Part shown: positions 16,386 to 23,673 of the stretch, piece after piece
How positions within the stretch are numbered: position 1 is the stretch's first letter
Layout of the letters: every line of letters starts with the position of its first letter
Source of the DNA: Elusimicrobia bacterium RIFOXYA2_FULL_47_53
GTDB lineage: Bacteria; Elusimicrobiota; Endomicrobiia; Endomicrobiales; XYA2-FULL-47-53
Assembly: GCA_001800315.1 (NCBI GenBank)
Contig: MGVE01000020.1
Coordinates: forward strand, 156,641 to 220,640
Reading direction: 5' to 3'
DNA length: 64,000 bases
Made by a program: the position numbers and the translations under genes
Notes under the pieces: generated by a model
What the model was told of the DNA's origin: nothing
The model's input: only the letters and a program-made list of their open reading frames with translations
Databases searched by the model: none

Positions 16386-16701
16386 ATTTCATCTTTTGAG
16401 TAGTTGTCCCTTCCCATTTAAGATAGTTCCTACTATTTACTGCGGAGCAGTTCGTAACTATCGTCGGGAAAAGCTTGTGAGTATCCCTAATCCCCCGGGC
16501 GGGGGTTATGGCTTGATAGTGTATTTATGTCTTCGATTGATGTTTTTTGCCCCTGTTTGTCCTCCTTTGTCTCCGACGGTAAACTTCGCGTTTAAATGGG
16601 TATCTGCTTCGCAATCCAATCAGTTGTATGGTGTTGTCGTGTTCAATAATCCGGTTAATATATATAGAGAGAGACCAAAATATGTTATAGCGGAGGACGC
16701 G
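16386..16701 (+). other. 316-bp leader before the divergent recombinase, hairpin-rich
   Basis: The frame is open from 16378 and continuous with the recombinase, but the 108 residues it would encode are cysteine-, proline- and aromatic-rich and not protein-like. I start the gene at 16702 instead. The segment contains a strong hairpin (TAATCCCCC / GGGGGTTA, 16488-16509), CTGCGGAGCAG near 16440, and an ATAGTT...AACTAT pairing. It may be a structured leader or recombination site. No tRNA cloverleaf was seen. Confidence 0.4.
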
Positions 16702-18861
16702 ATGATACCAAACAACGCAATAGATATTTATAAGCATTATAATGTGCCGATTCCAACAATAGATGTCCCTGATGAAGAAGTTGATAAGGCTTTAACGGAC
16801 ATTGCCAAGATTGGTGGTAAATATAAATTCTATGCCAATAAACTAAAAGAATATCTCAAAATTAAGAAGACCACTTTACGAAAATACATAATCAAAAATA
16901 TGTACAAAGATATGCTAAAGACTATGCAAATATCTGACGGACACTGGGCGGATGGTTTCTATAGGAATATCCATCTAATGCTGTGCAATAAGTATAGGCT
17001 TTCGCCGCTGGCCCTTGAATTAAGCATTATATCGGATATCCAGTACAGGGATGACAAATATGATACCAATGCCCTGCACAGAGGCATCCCTGAACCTTAT
17101 GTCGGGATCGTGCCTTATGACCTTTTATGGGGAGGCTCAAAAGAGTCTATCGAGCTTAATTACCAGGTGAAAAAAGATATGGTTTTTGAAATAAAGAAAT
17201 TCTTAAACCATTACAGATCATGCAATAAGGAAAAGTGTAAGTCTGAACTTAGTACAACAACCCTAATAAGCATATGGAAAACATTGAGGAAGCTTATTCT
17301 TGAGATGAACATAAATTCTTTTTCAGAATATAACGGCGAAAGATGGGCAAATATAATCAGGGAATATTTCGAGAAAGAACGGCAGAGAGTCACAAAAAAC
17401 GGGACAATAACATACCATTATAAATCCAAGAACCGGGAATTAGGATATATATGCACATTTTTCGATACGATGTGGCAGGAACTAGGGATGTCCGTTAACC
17501 CTATTAAAGTTGAGAATCCTGCTGATTTGAGCCTGCGTGGACAAAAAAGAACAATTATTCAATCAATACGTCTTGTAAAAGACAAAAGTGAATACTTCAA
17601 CCGCACAACTGTTAATAACCAGGTTATGGTAGGGATAGGTCCAAATAAACAAGTCCCGGCAGTATTGGAAGAAGAAGAATTATTAAATATCTCGCAGTAC
17701 ATAAGAAACCGCTGTTTTTCCATTGAGAACGGGCTGGAACCGAAATGGGAAAAGATGGATATACGACATATGATGCAATATCATAATCTTATCCAGAGTG
17801 ACCATATTTTGACATTTTCAGTTGTTTCTGGAGCAAGGCCTCTAGACCTGACATGTGCGTGTGAAACCGATGTTGGCGAATACAGTACTAACATATTTGA
17901 CCCAATCAATGATAGATTCCGCAATGAAATGACTACTATTGAGCCACCTATAGAGGAATCGCAATTTAAAAAACGACTACCAAAACCCTTTTATGGTCCA
18001 GTATTTACAATATTTGCGCATTTGATGAAGATTAGAAAACATATATGCAAAATTCAAAATAGGGAGTTACTGCCGTGCAAAAACGCAAATATGAGGGAGA
18101 AAGGTATCCCAATGTATATGAGCAGGTTGTATAGAAGAGCATCATATTGCACTATATTGGATCAGTTTCGGGCAGCACTTATGAGGGTAGGAATTGATAG
18201 TGCAAAAGCTGCACGAAGCACGATATATTTTTCTAGAAAAGCGATGTTCAATTTTAGCCATAAATGGGGGATGTCAGAGCAGTCGATCAGTGATTATACC
18301 GGCACAGATGTAAGAACTGCTCGAAAGTACTATTTGTATAAGGAATTCCGGAATAATGCTAATCGAACACATGCTATCTATTATGTTGATCGCATAGGGT
18401 TAAAACCTGAGGAATTAAAACTAGATGGGCCGATAGTTGATAAACAGCCTATAGCTGAGGAGGGCCCATTTAATGAGTTTAAATCATTAAGTATGAGGCC
18501 GACTGGTTCAATTAATGAAAAAGACTTATGTTCAATAAGTGGAGCCGAACAGATACTTGAGGGTTCAAAACTAAGCTTTACAAAGAAGATGCTATTGAAT
18601 ACTTTGAGCATGAAACTGATTCGTGGTCAGAAAAAAAGCAATAGATGGTGTTTTTCAAAAAGCAGCATAGAATCTTTTGGCGACAGATATATTGATACCC
18701 ATGGTTTCATAAGAATGTACAAAAAAGCCAGAGGGAAGCGTATAACAAAACGACGCGCATTGCAGATAATGAATGGTTATCTTAAGAAATACGCTGTAAC
18801 GATAGGTAATAAATGTTTTACTGTGAAGTCCGGCCTTGTTGAATATCTTACTAGACCGTAA
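16702..18861 (+). CDS. divergent tyrosine-recombinase-like protein with C-terminal HTH repeats
   Basis: The product is 719 aa from the ATG at 16702, which follows AGCGGAGGA. The middle region keeps a faint tyrosine recombinase pattern: SGARPLDLTC (possible Arg I), ARSTIYFSRKAMFNFSH (possible box II) and YTGTDVRTARKYYLY (possible His/Tyr end). Residues about 610-719 contain two segments resembling MerR/AlpA helix-turn-helix units (LSFTKKMLLNTLSMK and ITKRRALQIMNGYLKK), which would be an unusual fusion. Its position between two AlpA-like genes supports a role in mobility. The catalytic assignment is tentative; it might only be DNA-binding. Confidence 0.5.
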   Translation: MIPNNAIDIYKHYNVPIPTIDVPDEEVDKALTDIAKIGGKYKFYANKLKEYLKIKKTTLRKYIIKNMYKDMLKTMQISDGHWADGFYRNIHLMLCNKYRLSPLALELSIISDIQYRDDKYDTNALHRGIPEPYVGIVPYDLLWGGSKESIELNYQVKKDMVFEIKKFLNHYRSCNKEKCKSELSTTTLISIWKTLRKLILEMNINSFSEYNGERWANIIREYFEKERQRVTKNGTITYHYKSKNRELGYICTFFDTMWQELGMSVNPIKVENPADLSLRGQKRTIIQSIRLVKDKSEYFNRTTVNNQVMVGIGPNKQVPAVLEEEELLNISQYIRNRCFSIENGLEPKWEKMDIRHMMQYHNLIQSDHILTFSVVSGARPLDLTCACETDVGEYSTNIFDPINDRFRNEMTTIEPPIEESQFKKRLPKPFYGPVFTIFAHLMKIRKHICKIQNRELLPCKNANMREKGIPMYMSRLYRRASYCTILDQFRAALMRVGIDSAKAARSTIYFSRKAMFNFSHKWGMSEQSISDYTGTDVRTARKYYLYKEFRNNANRTHAIYYVDRIGLKPEELKLDGPIVDKQPIAEEGPFNEFKSLSMRPTGSINEKDLCSISGAEQILEGSKLSFTKKMLLNTLSMKLIRGQKKSNRWCFSKSSIESFGDRYIDTHGFIRMYKKARGKRITKRRALQIMNGYLKKYAVTIGNKCFTVKSGLVEYLTRP

Positions 18862-18887
18862 ACGCATTAATAGGCATTATTAAAACT

Positions 18888-19091
18888 ATGGAAAAAAGAT
18901 TACTAAATATTACTGAATTATCAGAGTATATTGGGTTAACCAAGGGAACCATTTATGTATGGGTTTGCCACCGTAAGATACCGGTTGTAAAAATGGGAAG
19001 GCTTCTTAAATTCGATAAAATTGCTATAGACAAGTGGATTGAAACGAAAAAAAGGGATGAAGATGATTTTAGTGATTTCGAAATGCCGTGA
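18888..19091 (+). CDS. AlpA-like helix-turn-helix excisionase
   Basis: The product is 67 aa. LLNITELSEYIGLTKGTIYVWVCHRKIPVVKMGRLLKF is a textbook excisionase/AlpA winged helix (HTH_17 family), ending in an acidic tail DEDDFSDFEMP. It lies 35 bp upstream of the tyrosine integrase on the same strand, the usual excisionase-integrase order. There is no clear Shine-Dalgarno, so expression may be low or coupled. Confidence 0.85.
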   Translation: MEKRLLNITELSEYIGLTKGTIYVWVCHRKIPVVKMGRLLKFDKIAIDKWIETKKRDEDDFSDFEMP

Positions 19092-19126
19092 ACAAACAAG
19101 TAAGTATTTGATTGAAAAGGTAAACA

Positions 19127-20215
19127 ATGGGAATACGGAAAGTAAACGGTAACTATATCATTGATTTTCGGTGCCACGGTAAACGGTATCGGGAGAAGAT
19201 CGGGCCAAGCAAAAGGCAGGCCGAGCTTGTATTGCAAAAACGTAAGGTATCAATTGCTGAAAACAGGTTCCTTGAAGTTAAGAAGAGATCCAGGGTACTA
19301 TTCGACATTATGTCAAATGACTATATTGAGCGATATTCAAAGCTTAACAAAGAATCTTTCAAAAAAGATATATCGACTCGGAACATTATGATGAAGTATT
19401 TTGCAGGTAAATATCTCTCTGAGATAACTCCACTTGCTATTGAAGACTATAGAGCATGGCGTATTCGGGGAGGAGTCAAAAAAACTACCGTAAACCGTGA
19501 TATGGCGTTATTAAAGCATATATATACTAAAGCCATAGAGTGGGGAAAAGCGGAAGAGAACCCAGTGAAGAGAGTGAAGAACTTCCCTGAGAATAACGAC
19601 AGAGTAAGATTTCTTGAAAAGGGCGAAATAAAAGCCCTGATGGATTGTTGTCCGTATTTGTTGAAACAGATAGTGTTTGTGGCCATACATACAGGAATGA
19701 GGCAGGGAAATATTCTTAGTTTAACATGGGATGCCATTGATTTTGATAGGGGCATTATTACGCTTCCTACAACAAAGAATAAAAAAGGGCATCATGTATC
19801 TATGAATTCAATGCTCATCGCGATGCTTGAAAATATGAAAAGTAAGTGCAACCCGGATAGTCCATATGTGTTTGAAAACAAAGGGAAAAGACTGAGCAGG
19901 TATGGTATTGTCAGGGGTACATTTAACCGTGTAGTACGGAAGGCAGGAATCGTAGACTTTCACTTTCATGATCTAAAACATACATTTGCCAGCCTCTTGG
20001 CTATGGCCGGTGTCCCAATATCCACTATAAAGGAATTGTTAGGGCACAAAACCGAAGCCATGACCAGGCGCTATACTCATCTGTCCCCCGAGTATAAAAA
20101 GTCTACGGTGGAGCTACTCTGCAACAAAGTGGATAATTTCTGGAAACCTGAAGAAAAAGCAGAAACAACGCCAACAATGATGGACCACAAAATTAGCCAG
20201 GCAACAGTCCGTTGA
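19127..20215 (+). CDS. int: tyrosine site-specific integrase
   Basis: This 362-aa protein has an N-terminal arm-binding domain (1-65), a SAM-like core-binding domain (about 66-155) and a catalytic domain (160-340). Catalytic residues: R191 (HTGMRQGN), lysine region TKNKKGHHV near 222, H281 with K284 (HDLKHTFAS), H307 (LLGHKT) and Y316 (RRYTHLS). The usual second arginine is lysine (K284), a conservative and known but minority variant. The C-terminal tail CNKVDNFWKPEE recurs in the two remnants at 21.9 and 23.4 kb. AAAGGT precedes the ATG. Confidence 0.93.
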   Translation: MGIRKVNGNYIIDFRCHGKRYREKIGPSKRQAELVLQKRKVSIAENRFLEVKKRSRVLFDIMSNDYIERYSKLNKESFKKDISTRNIMMKYFAGKYLSEITPLAIEDYRAWRIRGGVKKTTVNRDMALLKHIYTKAIEWGKAEENPVKRVKNFPENNDRVRFLEKGEIKALMDCCPYLLKQIVFVAIHTGMRQGNILSLTWDAIDFDRGIITLPTTKNKKGHHVSMNSMLIAMLENMKSKCNPDSPYVFENKGKRLSRYGIVRGTFNRVVRKAGIVDFHFHDLKHTFASLLAMAGVPISTIKELLGHKTEAMTRRYTHLSPEYKKSTVELLCNKVDNFWKPEEKAETTPTMMDHKISQATVR

Positions 20216-20246
20216 TCCCCAGCTTTTGGTGCTAAAAGTTTGTTTT

Positions 20247-20299
20247 TGTTCAGTATTGACAAATGTTCACGTATATTGAACACTCATATTTATTGAACA
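20247..20299. promoter_or_regulatory. symmetrical array of four TGTTCA half-sites upstream of abiEi
   Basis: TGTTCA at 20247-20252 and 20264-20269 is followed by TGAACA at 20277-20282 and 20294-20299. The spacing is 11, 7 and 11 bp, so the whole array is a perfect dyad of half-sites. AbiEi antitoxins bind inverted repeats in their own promoter, so this is a candidate operator. It could instead be an arm-site cluster for the integrase encoded just upstream. Confidence 0.6.
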
Positions 20300-20327
20300 T
20301 GTGTATGCCAGATTGAAATAATATTAC

Positions 20328-20356
20328 TTGAAAATCTCCAGATAGTATGATATATT
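20328..20356 (+). promoter_or_regulatory. promoter of the abiE operon
   Basis: TTGAAA (20328-20333), a 17-bp spacer and TATATT (20351-20356). The predicted start lies about 13 bp before the ATG at 20376, leaving only AGGAG as leader. It lies 28 bp downstream of the TGTTCA dyad array. Confidence 0.65.
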
Positions 20357-20375
20357 AACACCAACAGGAGAAAAC

Positions 20376-20996
20376 ATGGAACAGACATATATTGATTATA
20401 TTGGTTTGAGTGAGACACTTAATGACTACGCTTCTCCCAGGTCGCATGTTGCCTATTTGAGCCGTAAGGGGAAACTGATCAGAGTGCGCCGGGGACTCTA
20501 TGTGCCTGGTGATACTACTGGTGTTTCATTAATGACCCTTGCTAATAAGATTTATGGCCCATCATATGTTTCTTTTGAGAGTGCGCTATCTCACCATGGA
20601 CTAATTCCCGAGCGAACCGAAACGGTAACATCAGCCAGCATGGGAAAGAACAAGAGCAAGCTTTTTAAAACTCCGCTAGGGGCGTTCTCATACCGAAGCG
20701 TGCCTTCGGAAGTATTCCCTTACGGGGTGGAACGTTCCGGAGATGAAAAGGCACCTTTCCTGATCGCATCGCCAGAAAAGGCATTGTGCGACCTAATTGC
20801 TAAGTCGGCCAGTGCCGTTCCATCAGGAGCACAGTTGGAACGATTCTTGTTAGAGGACCTGAGGATAGACTCGTCAAGCATTGCCCGATTAGATATACGC
20901 GAAGTAGCAGTTATAGCGCAGTTGTATGAAAAGCGTACAGTTACCCTGTTGGCAGAATATCTAAAGCATAGACGGAGGCTTCATGGTGGTTCATAG
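20376..20996 (+). CDS. abiEi: AbiEi-type antitoxin / transcriptional regulator
   Basis: The product is 206 aa. The N-terminal winged helix (residues 1-50: DYIGLSETLNDYASPRSHVAYL, then RKGKLIRVRRGLYVPGD) is the AbiEi_4-type DNA-binding domain. The rest (SFESALSHHGLIPE near 67, SPEKALCDLIA near 133) is the AbiEi C-terminal antitoxin domain. AbiEi represses the operon and counteracts the AbiEii nucleotidyltransferase in a type IV manner. The stop overlaps the toxin start by 14 bp, ensuring coupled translation. Confidence 0.9.
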   Translation: MEQTYIDYIGLSETLNDYASPRSHVAYLSRKGKLIRVRRGLYVPGDTTGVSLMTLANKIYGPSYVSFESALSHHGLIPERTETVTSASMGKNKSKLFKTPLGAFSYRSVPSEVFPYGVERSGDEKAPFLIASPEKALCDLIAKSASAVPSGAQLERFLLEDLRIDSSSIARLDIREVAVIAQLYEKRTVTLLAEYLKHRRRLHGGS

Positions 20997-21858
20997 TGCA
21001 GCAGGATCTATGTTGAGTAAGTATCCGCATAAGACAAAGGAAGATCAAACAAACGCTTTAAAAGAAATTATCCAGCAAGTGGCATTGCTTGGACTGTTCC
21101 GTGCCGGATTTTTTGATAAAGCCGCTTTTTATGGTGGTACGGCATTGCGCCTATTTCATGGCCTGCCCCGATTTTCAGAAGACCTTGATTTCTCTTTGAT
21201 GAAGAAAGAAACAAATTTTTCACTAGAGCCTTATTGTGAAGCAGTTCAAACTGAACTGTTGGCCTATGGTTTTGAAACTGAGGTCACGCATAAGAAAAAG
21301 TCATCTGATACAGCGATAGAATCAGCATTTATCAAGGCAGGCACACTAACACATTTGCTTAAGATTGGAGCAACACATCCGGCCGCAATTGGTGTTCATT
21401 CCGGGGAATTGCTAAAAATAAAACTTGAAGTTGACACCGATCCACCTTCCAGCGCCACATATGAGGTCAAATATTTGCTTGAACCAATCCCATTTTCAGT
21501 CCGCGTATTCTCTTTGCCTTCTCTGTTTGCCGGCAAGGTACACGCACTCTTGTGCAGGAATTGGAAGGGCGGCCGTGTAAAGGGGCGGGATCTCTATGAC
21601 TTTGTGTGGTATGTTTCAAAAAATATTCCTCTGGACGCCGCACATCTTACTAAGCGCATACAACAGACCGGGCAGATTGGCCCTAAAGAGTCTCTGAACC
21701 GAACAGATATCCAGCAGATGCTTATTAAAAAGTTCAAAGACATCGATTATAAACAAGCCCGCCACGATATTGTCCCATTTATTAAGAATCCAGATGAGGT
21801 AAATATTTGGTCAGCAGAATTCTTCAGCAGCATAGCCAACAATATTCTCATAAAATAA
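20983..21858 (+). CDS. abiEii: AbiEii-type nucleotidyltransferase toxin
   Basis: This 291-aa DUF1814-family protein has the nucleotidyltransferase core AAFYGGTALRLFHGLPRFSEDLDFSL near residues 46-71, where GGT and the DxD-type pair EDLDF are the catalytic and metal-binding motifs. KLLxKIKLEVD near 146 and KVHALLCRNWKGGRVKGRDLYDFVW near 186 match later family blocks. Homologues modify RNA (tRNA 3' ends in MenT) and stop growth. An alternative start at 21010 would remove nine residues. Toxin and antitoxin appear intact. Confidence 0.9.
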   Translation: MVVHSAAGSMLSKYPHKTKEDQTNALKEIIQQVALLGLFRAGFFDKAAFYGGTALRLFHGLPRFSEDLDFSLMKKETNFSLEPYCEAVQTELLAYGFETEVTHKKKSSDTAIESAFIKAGTLTHLLKIGATHPAAIGVHSGELLKIKLEVDTDPPSSATYEVKYLLEPIPFSVRVFSLPSLFAGKVHALLCRNWKGGRVKGRDLYDFVWYVSKNIPLDAAHLTKRIQQTGQIGPKESLNRTDIQQMLIKKFKDIDYKQARHDIVPFIKNPDEVNIWSAEFFSSIANNILIK

Positions 21859-21889
21859 TTACTTCCTGTCATTAAGTAGTGACACTTAT

Positions 21890-22048
21890 GGAGCTATTAT
21901 CTGTCAGGGCTGTAATAAAGTGGACACTTTTTGGACACTTTTGACAGGAGCACCCGATAAAGTAGATAATTTCTGGAAACCTGAAGAAGAAGCAGAAACA
22001 ACGCCAAAATTGACGGATCAAAAAAGTGACCAGACAATGCTTCGATGA
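21890..22048 (+). pseudogene. integrase 3'-end remnant with two tandem tails in frame
   Basis: From 21911 an open frame reads CNKVDTFWTLLTGAPDKV, then DNFWKPEEEAETTPKLTD and on to a stop at 22046-22048. The second half closely copies the real integrase C-terminus (CNKVDNFWKPEEKAETTP, from 20128). The first half copies the other tail type found at 23.4 kb. The block is therefore a splice of two integrase ends with no catalytic domain, a scar of successive insertions and losses. Confidence 0.75.
21921..21939 (+). repeat. 19-bp direct repeat, copy 2
   Basis: Exact copy of TGGACACTTTTTGGACACT, inside the first integrase tail of the remnant. Confidence 0.75.
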
Positions 22049-22093
22049 TGTTGGAAGTACGAAGCATGTTATGTCTAAATTAGAGGCTACTTG

Positions 22094-22133
22094 AAAATAG
22101 ACTTGACTATTTTAAGGTATAGAAGTAAAATAG
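22094..22133. promoter_or_regulatory. AAAATAG / CTATTTT operator-like repeats
   Basis: AAAATAG (22094-22100), CTATTTT (22107-22113) and AAAATAG (22127-22133). The first two form a perfect inverted repeat spanning the -35 box, and the third covers the -10. A repressor bound here would block the promoter of the ATPase gene. Confidence 0.5.
22103..22131 (+). promoter_or_regulatory. promoter of the DUF4143 ATPase, probably leaderless
   Basis: TTGACT (22103-22108), a 17-bp spacer and TAAAAT (22126-22131). The ATG is at 22138, where transcription would be expected to begin, so the mRNA may lack a leader and ribosome-binding site. Confidence 0.6.
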
Positions 22134-22137
22134 ACAT

Positions 22138-23367
22138 ATGAAAAATATAGCCCGCACTATTTATGCGTCGTTGTTGAACACTCTTACCGCTGAAGGCAAG
22201 ATGGTCCTTGTTTCCGGGCCGCGGCAATCGGGTAAAACCACATTTTCCAGGCAAACAGCCGAAAACTTTAAGAACTCAGTCTATTTCAACTGGGATACAT
22301 TTTCGGACAGGAAGCTTTTTGCCGCGGATCCCCTCTTTTTCACCAAGCTCAACCGCGCGAACGAATCTAAACCGCTCATTATCCTAGATGAGATTCACAA
22401 ATATCGCAAATGGAAAAACTACCTCAAAGGTATATACGACGAATACGGCAAGGATTATCAATTCATGGTGACCGGAAGTGGCCGGATGGATATAGGCAGC
22501 AAGGGTGGTGAGGCGCTTACCGGACGCTACTTCCATATGAACGTGTTTCCTTTGACTATCGCAGAACTTGCGGGGCATAACAGGAAATTTGAGCAGTTCA
22601 GTGTCTCACCGATAAAGCATTTTGATTCGGCTAACGGCCATAATACCCACAAAATATGGAGTAACCTGATGAAGTACAGCGGGTTCCCTGAACCGTTTTT
22701 GAAGGCTGATGACGCATTTTACCGCCGCTGGTCAAACGACTATGCGCGGAATATTATCCGCGAAGATATACGCACTACATTTGAATTGAAAAATGTCGAT
22801 TCGCTGGAGCTGTTGTTCTCTCTTATGCCATCCAAAGTCGGCAGCCCGTTTTCTATAAGCAGTACGGCGGAGAATCTTCAGGTTTCGTATGATACAGTCA
22901 AAAACTGGACCCGCCTGCTGGACGCTTTCTATGTCACGTTTACTATTCCCACCTGGACAAAAAAAGTCGCACGCTCAATTATGAAGGAAAAAAAGACCTA
23001 TCTTTTCAACTATGCAGAAATTGACGACATGGGAGCCAGGTTTGAAAACGCGGTAGCGCTTGAACTGTGGCGCGCGGTTAATAGCTGGACTCAGGCGGGG
23101 CTTGGCAGGTTCGGGTTGTCTTTCCTCAAGACTAAGGATGGGGCAGAGGTTGATTTCCTTATAACACAGGCTGACAAGCCTTTCCTTCTTGTGGAAACAA
23201 AGCTTAGCGATGATAATATATCCAAAGCAATGATGATGTTTCAAAACAGATTAATGGTGCCGGCGGTTCAACTGGTAAACCATGATAACGTATTCAGGCA
23301 GTTCAAAAACGGTCAGCATGAGGTATTGATCATCAGCGCGCATCGCTGGCTTTCAACACTTCCATAA
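22138..23367 (+). CDS. AAA ATPase with DUF4143 domain
   Basis: This 409-aa protein has an AAA_14 domain with Walker A SGPRQSGKTTF near residues 26-36, Walker B PLIILDEIHKYRKW near 80 and sensor-like MVTGSGR near 112. The C-terminal DUF4143 domain (about 215-375) includes SSTAENLQVSYDTVKNWTRLLDAFYV and GAEVDFLI...LLVETKLS, a PD-(D/E)xK-like pattern. The family is very common on islands and in host-associated bacteria, and its role is unknown. The gene lies between two integrase-end remnants, so it was probably carried in as cargo. Confidence 0.85.
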   Translation: MKNIARTIYASLLNTLTAEGKMVLVSGPRQSGKTTFSRQTAENFKNSVYFNWDTFSDRKLFAADPLFFTKLNRANESKPLIILDEIHKYRKWKNYLKGIYDEYGKDYQFMVTGSGRMDIGSKGGEALTGRYFHMNVFPLTIAELAGHNRKFEQFSVSPIKHFDSANGHNTHKIWSNLMKYSGFPEPFLKADDAFYRRWSNDYARNIIREDIRTTFELKNVDSLELLFSLMPSKVGSPFSISSTAENLQVSYDTVKNWTRLLDAFYVTFTIPTWTKKVARSIMKEKKTYLFNYAEIDDMGARFENAVALELWRAVNSWTQAGLGRFGLSFLKTKDGAEVDFLITQADKPFLLVETKLSDDNISKAMMMFQNRLMVPAVQLVNHDNVFRQFKNGQHEVLIISAHRWLSTLP

Positions 23368-23395
23368 TAGAGCAATGCGGAAAGCTGCAACAAAG

Positions 23396-23414
23396 TGGAC
23401 ACTTTTTGGACACT
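23396..23414 (+). repeat. 19-bp direct repeat, copy 3
   Basis: Exact copy of TGGACACTTTTTGGACACT, within the integrase tail next to tRNA-Leu. Confidence 0.75.
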
Positions 23415-23442
23415 TTGGACAGGGGTGGCAAAAATGGTAGGT

Positions 23443-23472
23443 TTGACGGAGAACGAAAACATGTTGTATAAT
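23443..23472 (+). promoter_or_regulatory. promoter for tRNA-Leu supplied by the integrated element
   Basis: TTGACG (23443-23448), an 18-bp spacer and TATAAT (23467-23472), 20 bp before the tRNA. It lies inside the integrase-tail coding frame, so the element brings its own promoter to keep the interrupted tRNA transcribed. Confidence 0.7.
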
Positions 23473-23492
23473 AAGGCAAATTTAAAATATGT

Positions 23493-23576
23493 GCCGGCGG
23501 GAAAACAGGTAGAACCGCAGGACTTAAAATCCTGAGCTCCTCCGGGGGCGTGTGGGTTCAATTCCCACCCTCGGCA
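23493..23576 (+). tRNA. tRNA-Leu(TAA), 5' half probably replaced by the mobile element
   Basis: The 84-nt class II tRNA has an anticodon stem-loop CAGGA-CTTAAAA-TCCTG (anticodon TAA), a variable arm, and a perfect T arm GTGGG/CCCAC. The 3' acceptor strand CCTCGGC would pair perfectly with GCCGAGG. The 5' strand here is GCCGGCG, giving one mismatch and one G-U pair, and the D arm is poorly formed. The 5' half therefore looks like an element-supplied imitation joined to the native 3' half. CCA is not encoded. It may or may not still be charged. Confidence 0.8.
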
Positions 23577-23673
23577 ATTAGTTAAACACACCTTGTTCGC
23601 CTAAAATATCATTTTCTCTCCGCTAAAACAGGGTGCCTGGCAAATAGAACAAAAAATACTTTTGGAGTTATTA

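Larger units (their letters stand above)
23383..23535 (+). pseudogene. integrase 3'-end remnant running into tRNA-Leu
   Basis: From 23386 the frame reads CNKVDTFWTLWTGVAKMV and continues without a stop into the tRNA, ending VPAGKQVEPQDLKS with the stop TGA at 23533-23535 inside the anticodon stem of tRNA-Leu. Only the tail of the gene remains. It shows that this integrase family uses the tRNA sequence as its own 3' end, so insertion regenerates both the gene end and the tRNA. Confidence 0.75.

Noticed and set aside
16378-16701. N-terminal 108-residue extension of the recombinase-like protein
   Set aside because: The predicted residues are atypical, while a strong ribosome-binding site stands before the ATG at 16702. 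I treat the segment as leader.
1-23576. One single genomic island from tRNA-Ser to tRNA-Leu
   Set aside because: The two ends involve different tRNAs, and there are several integrase-tail scars between. The pattern fits several successive elements rather than one.
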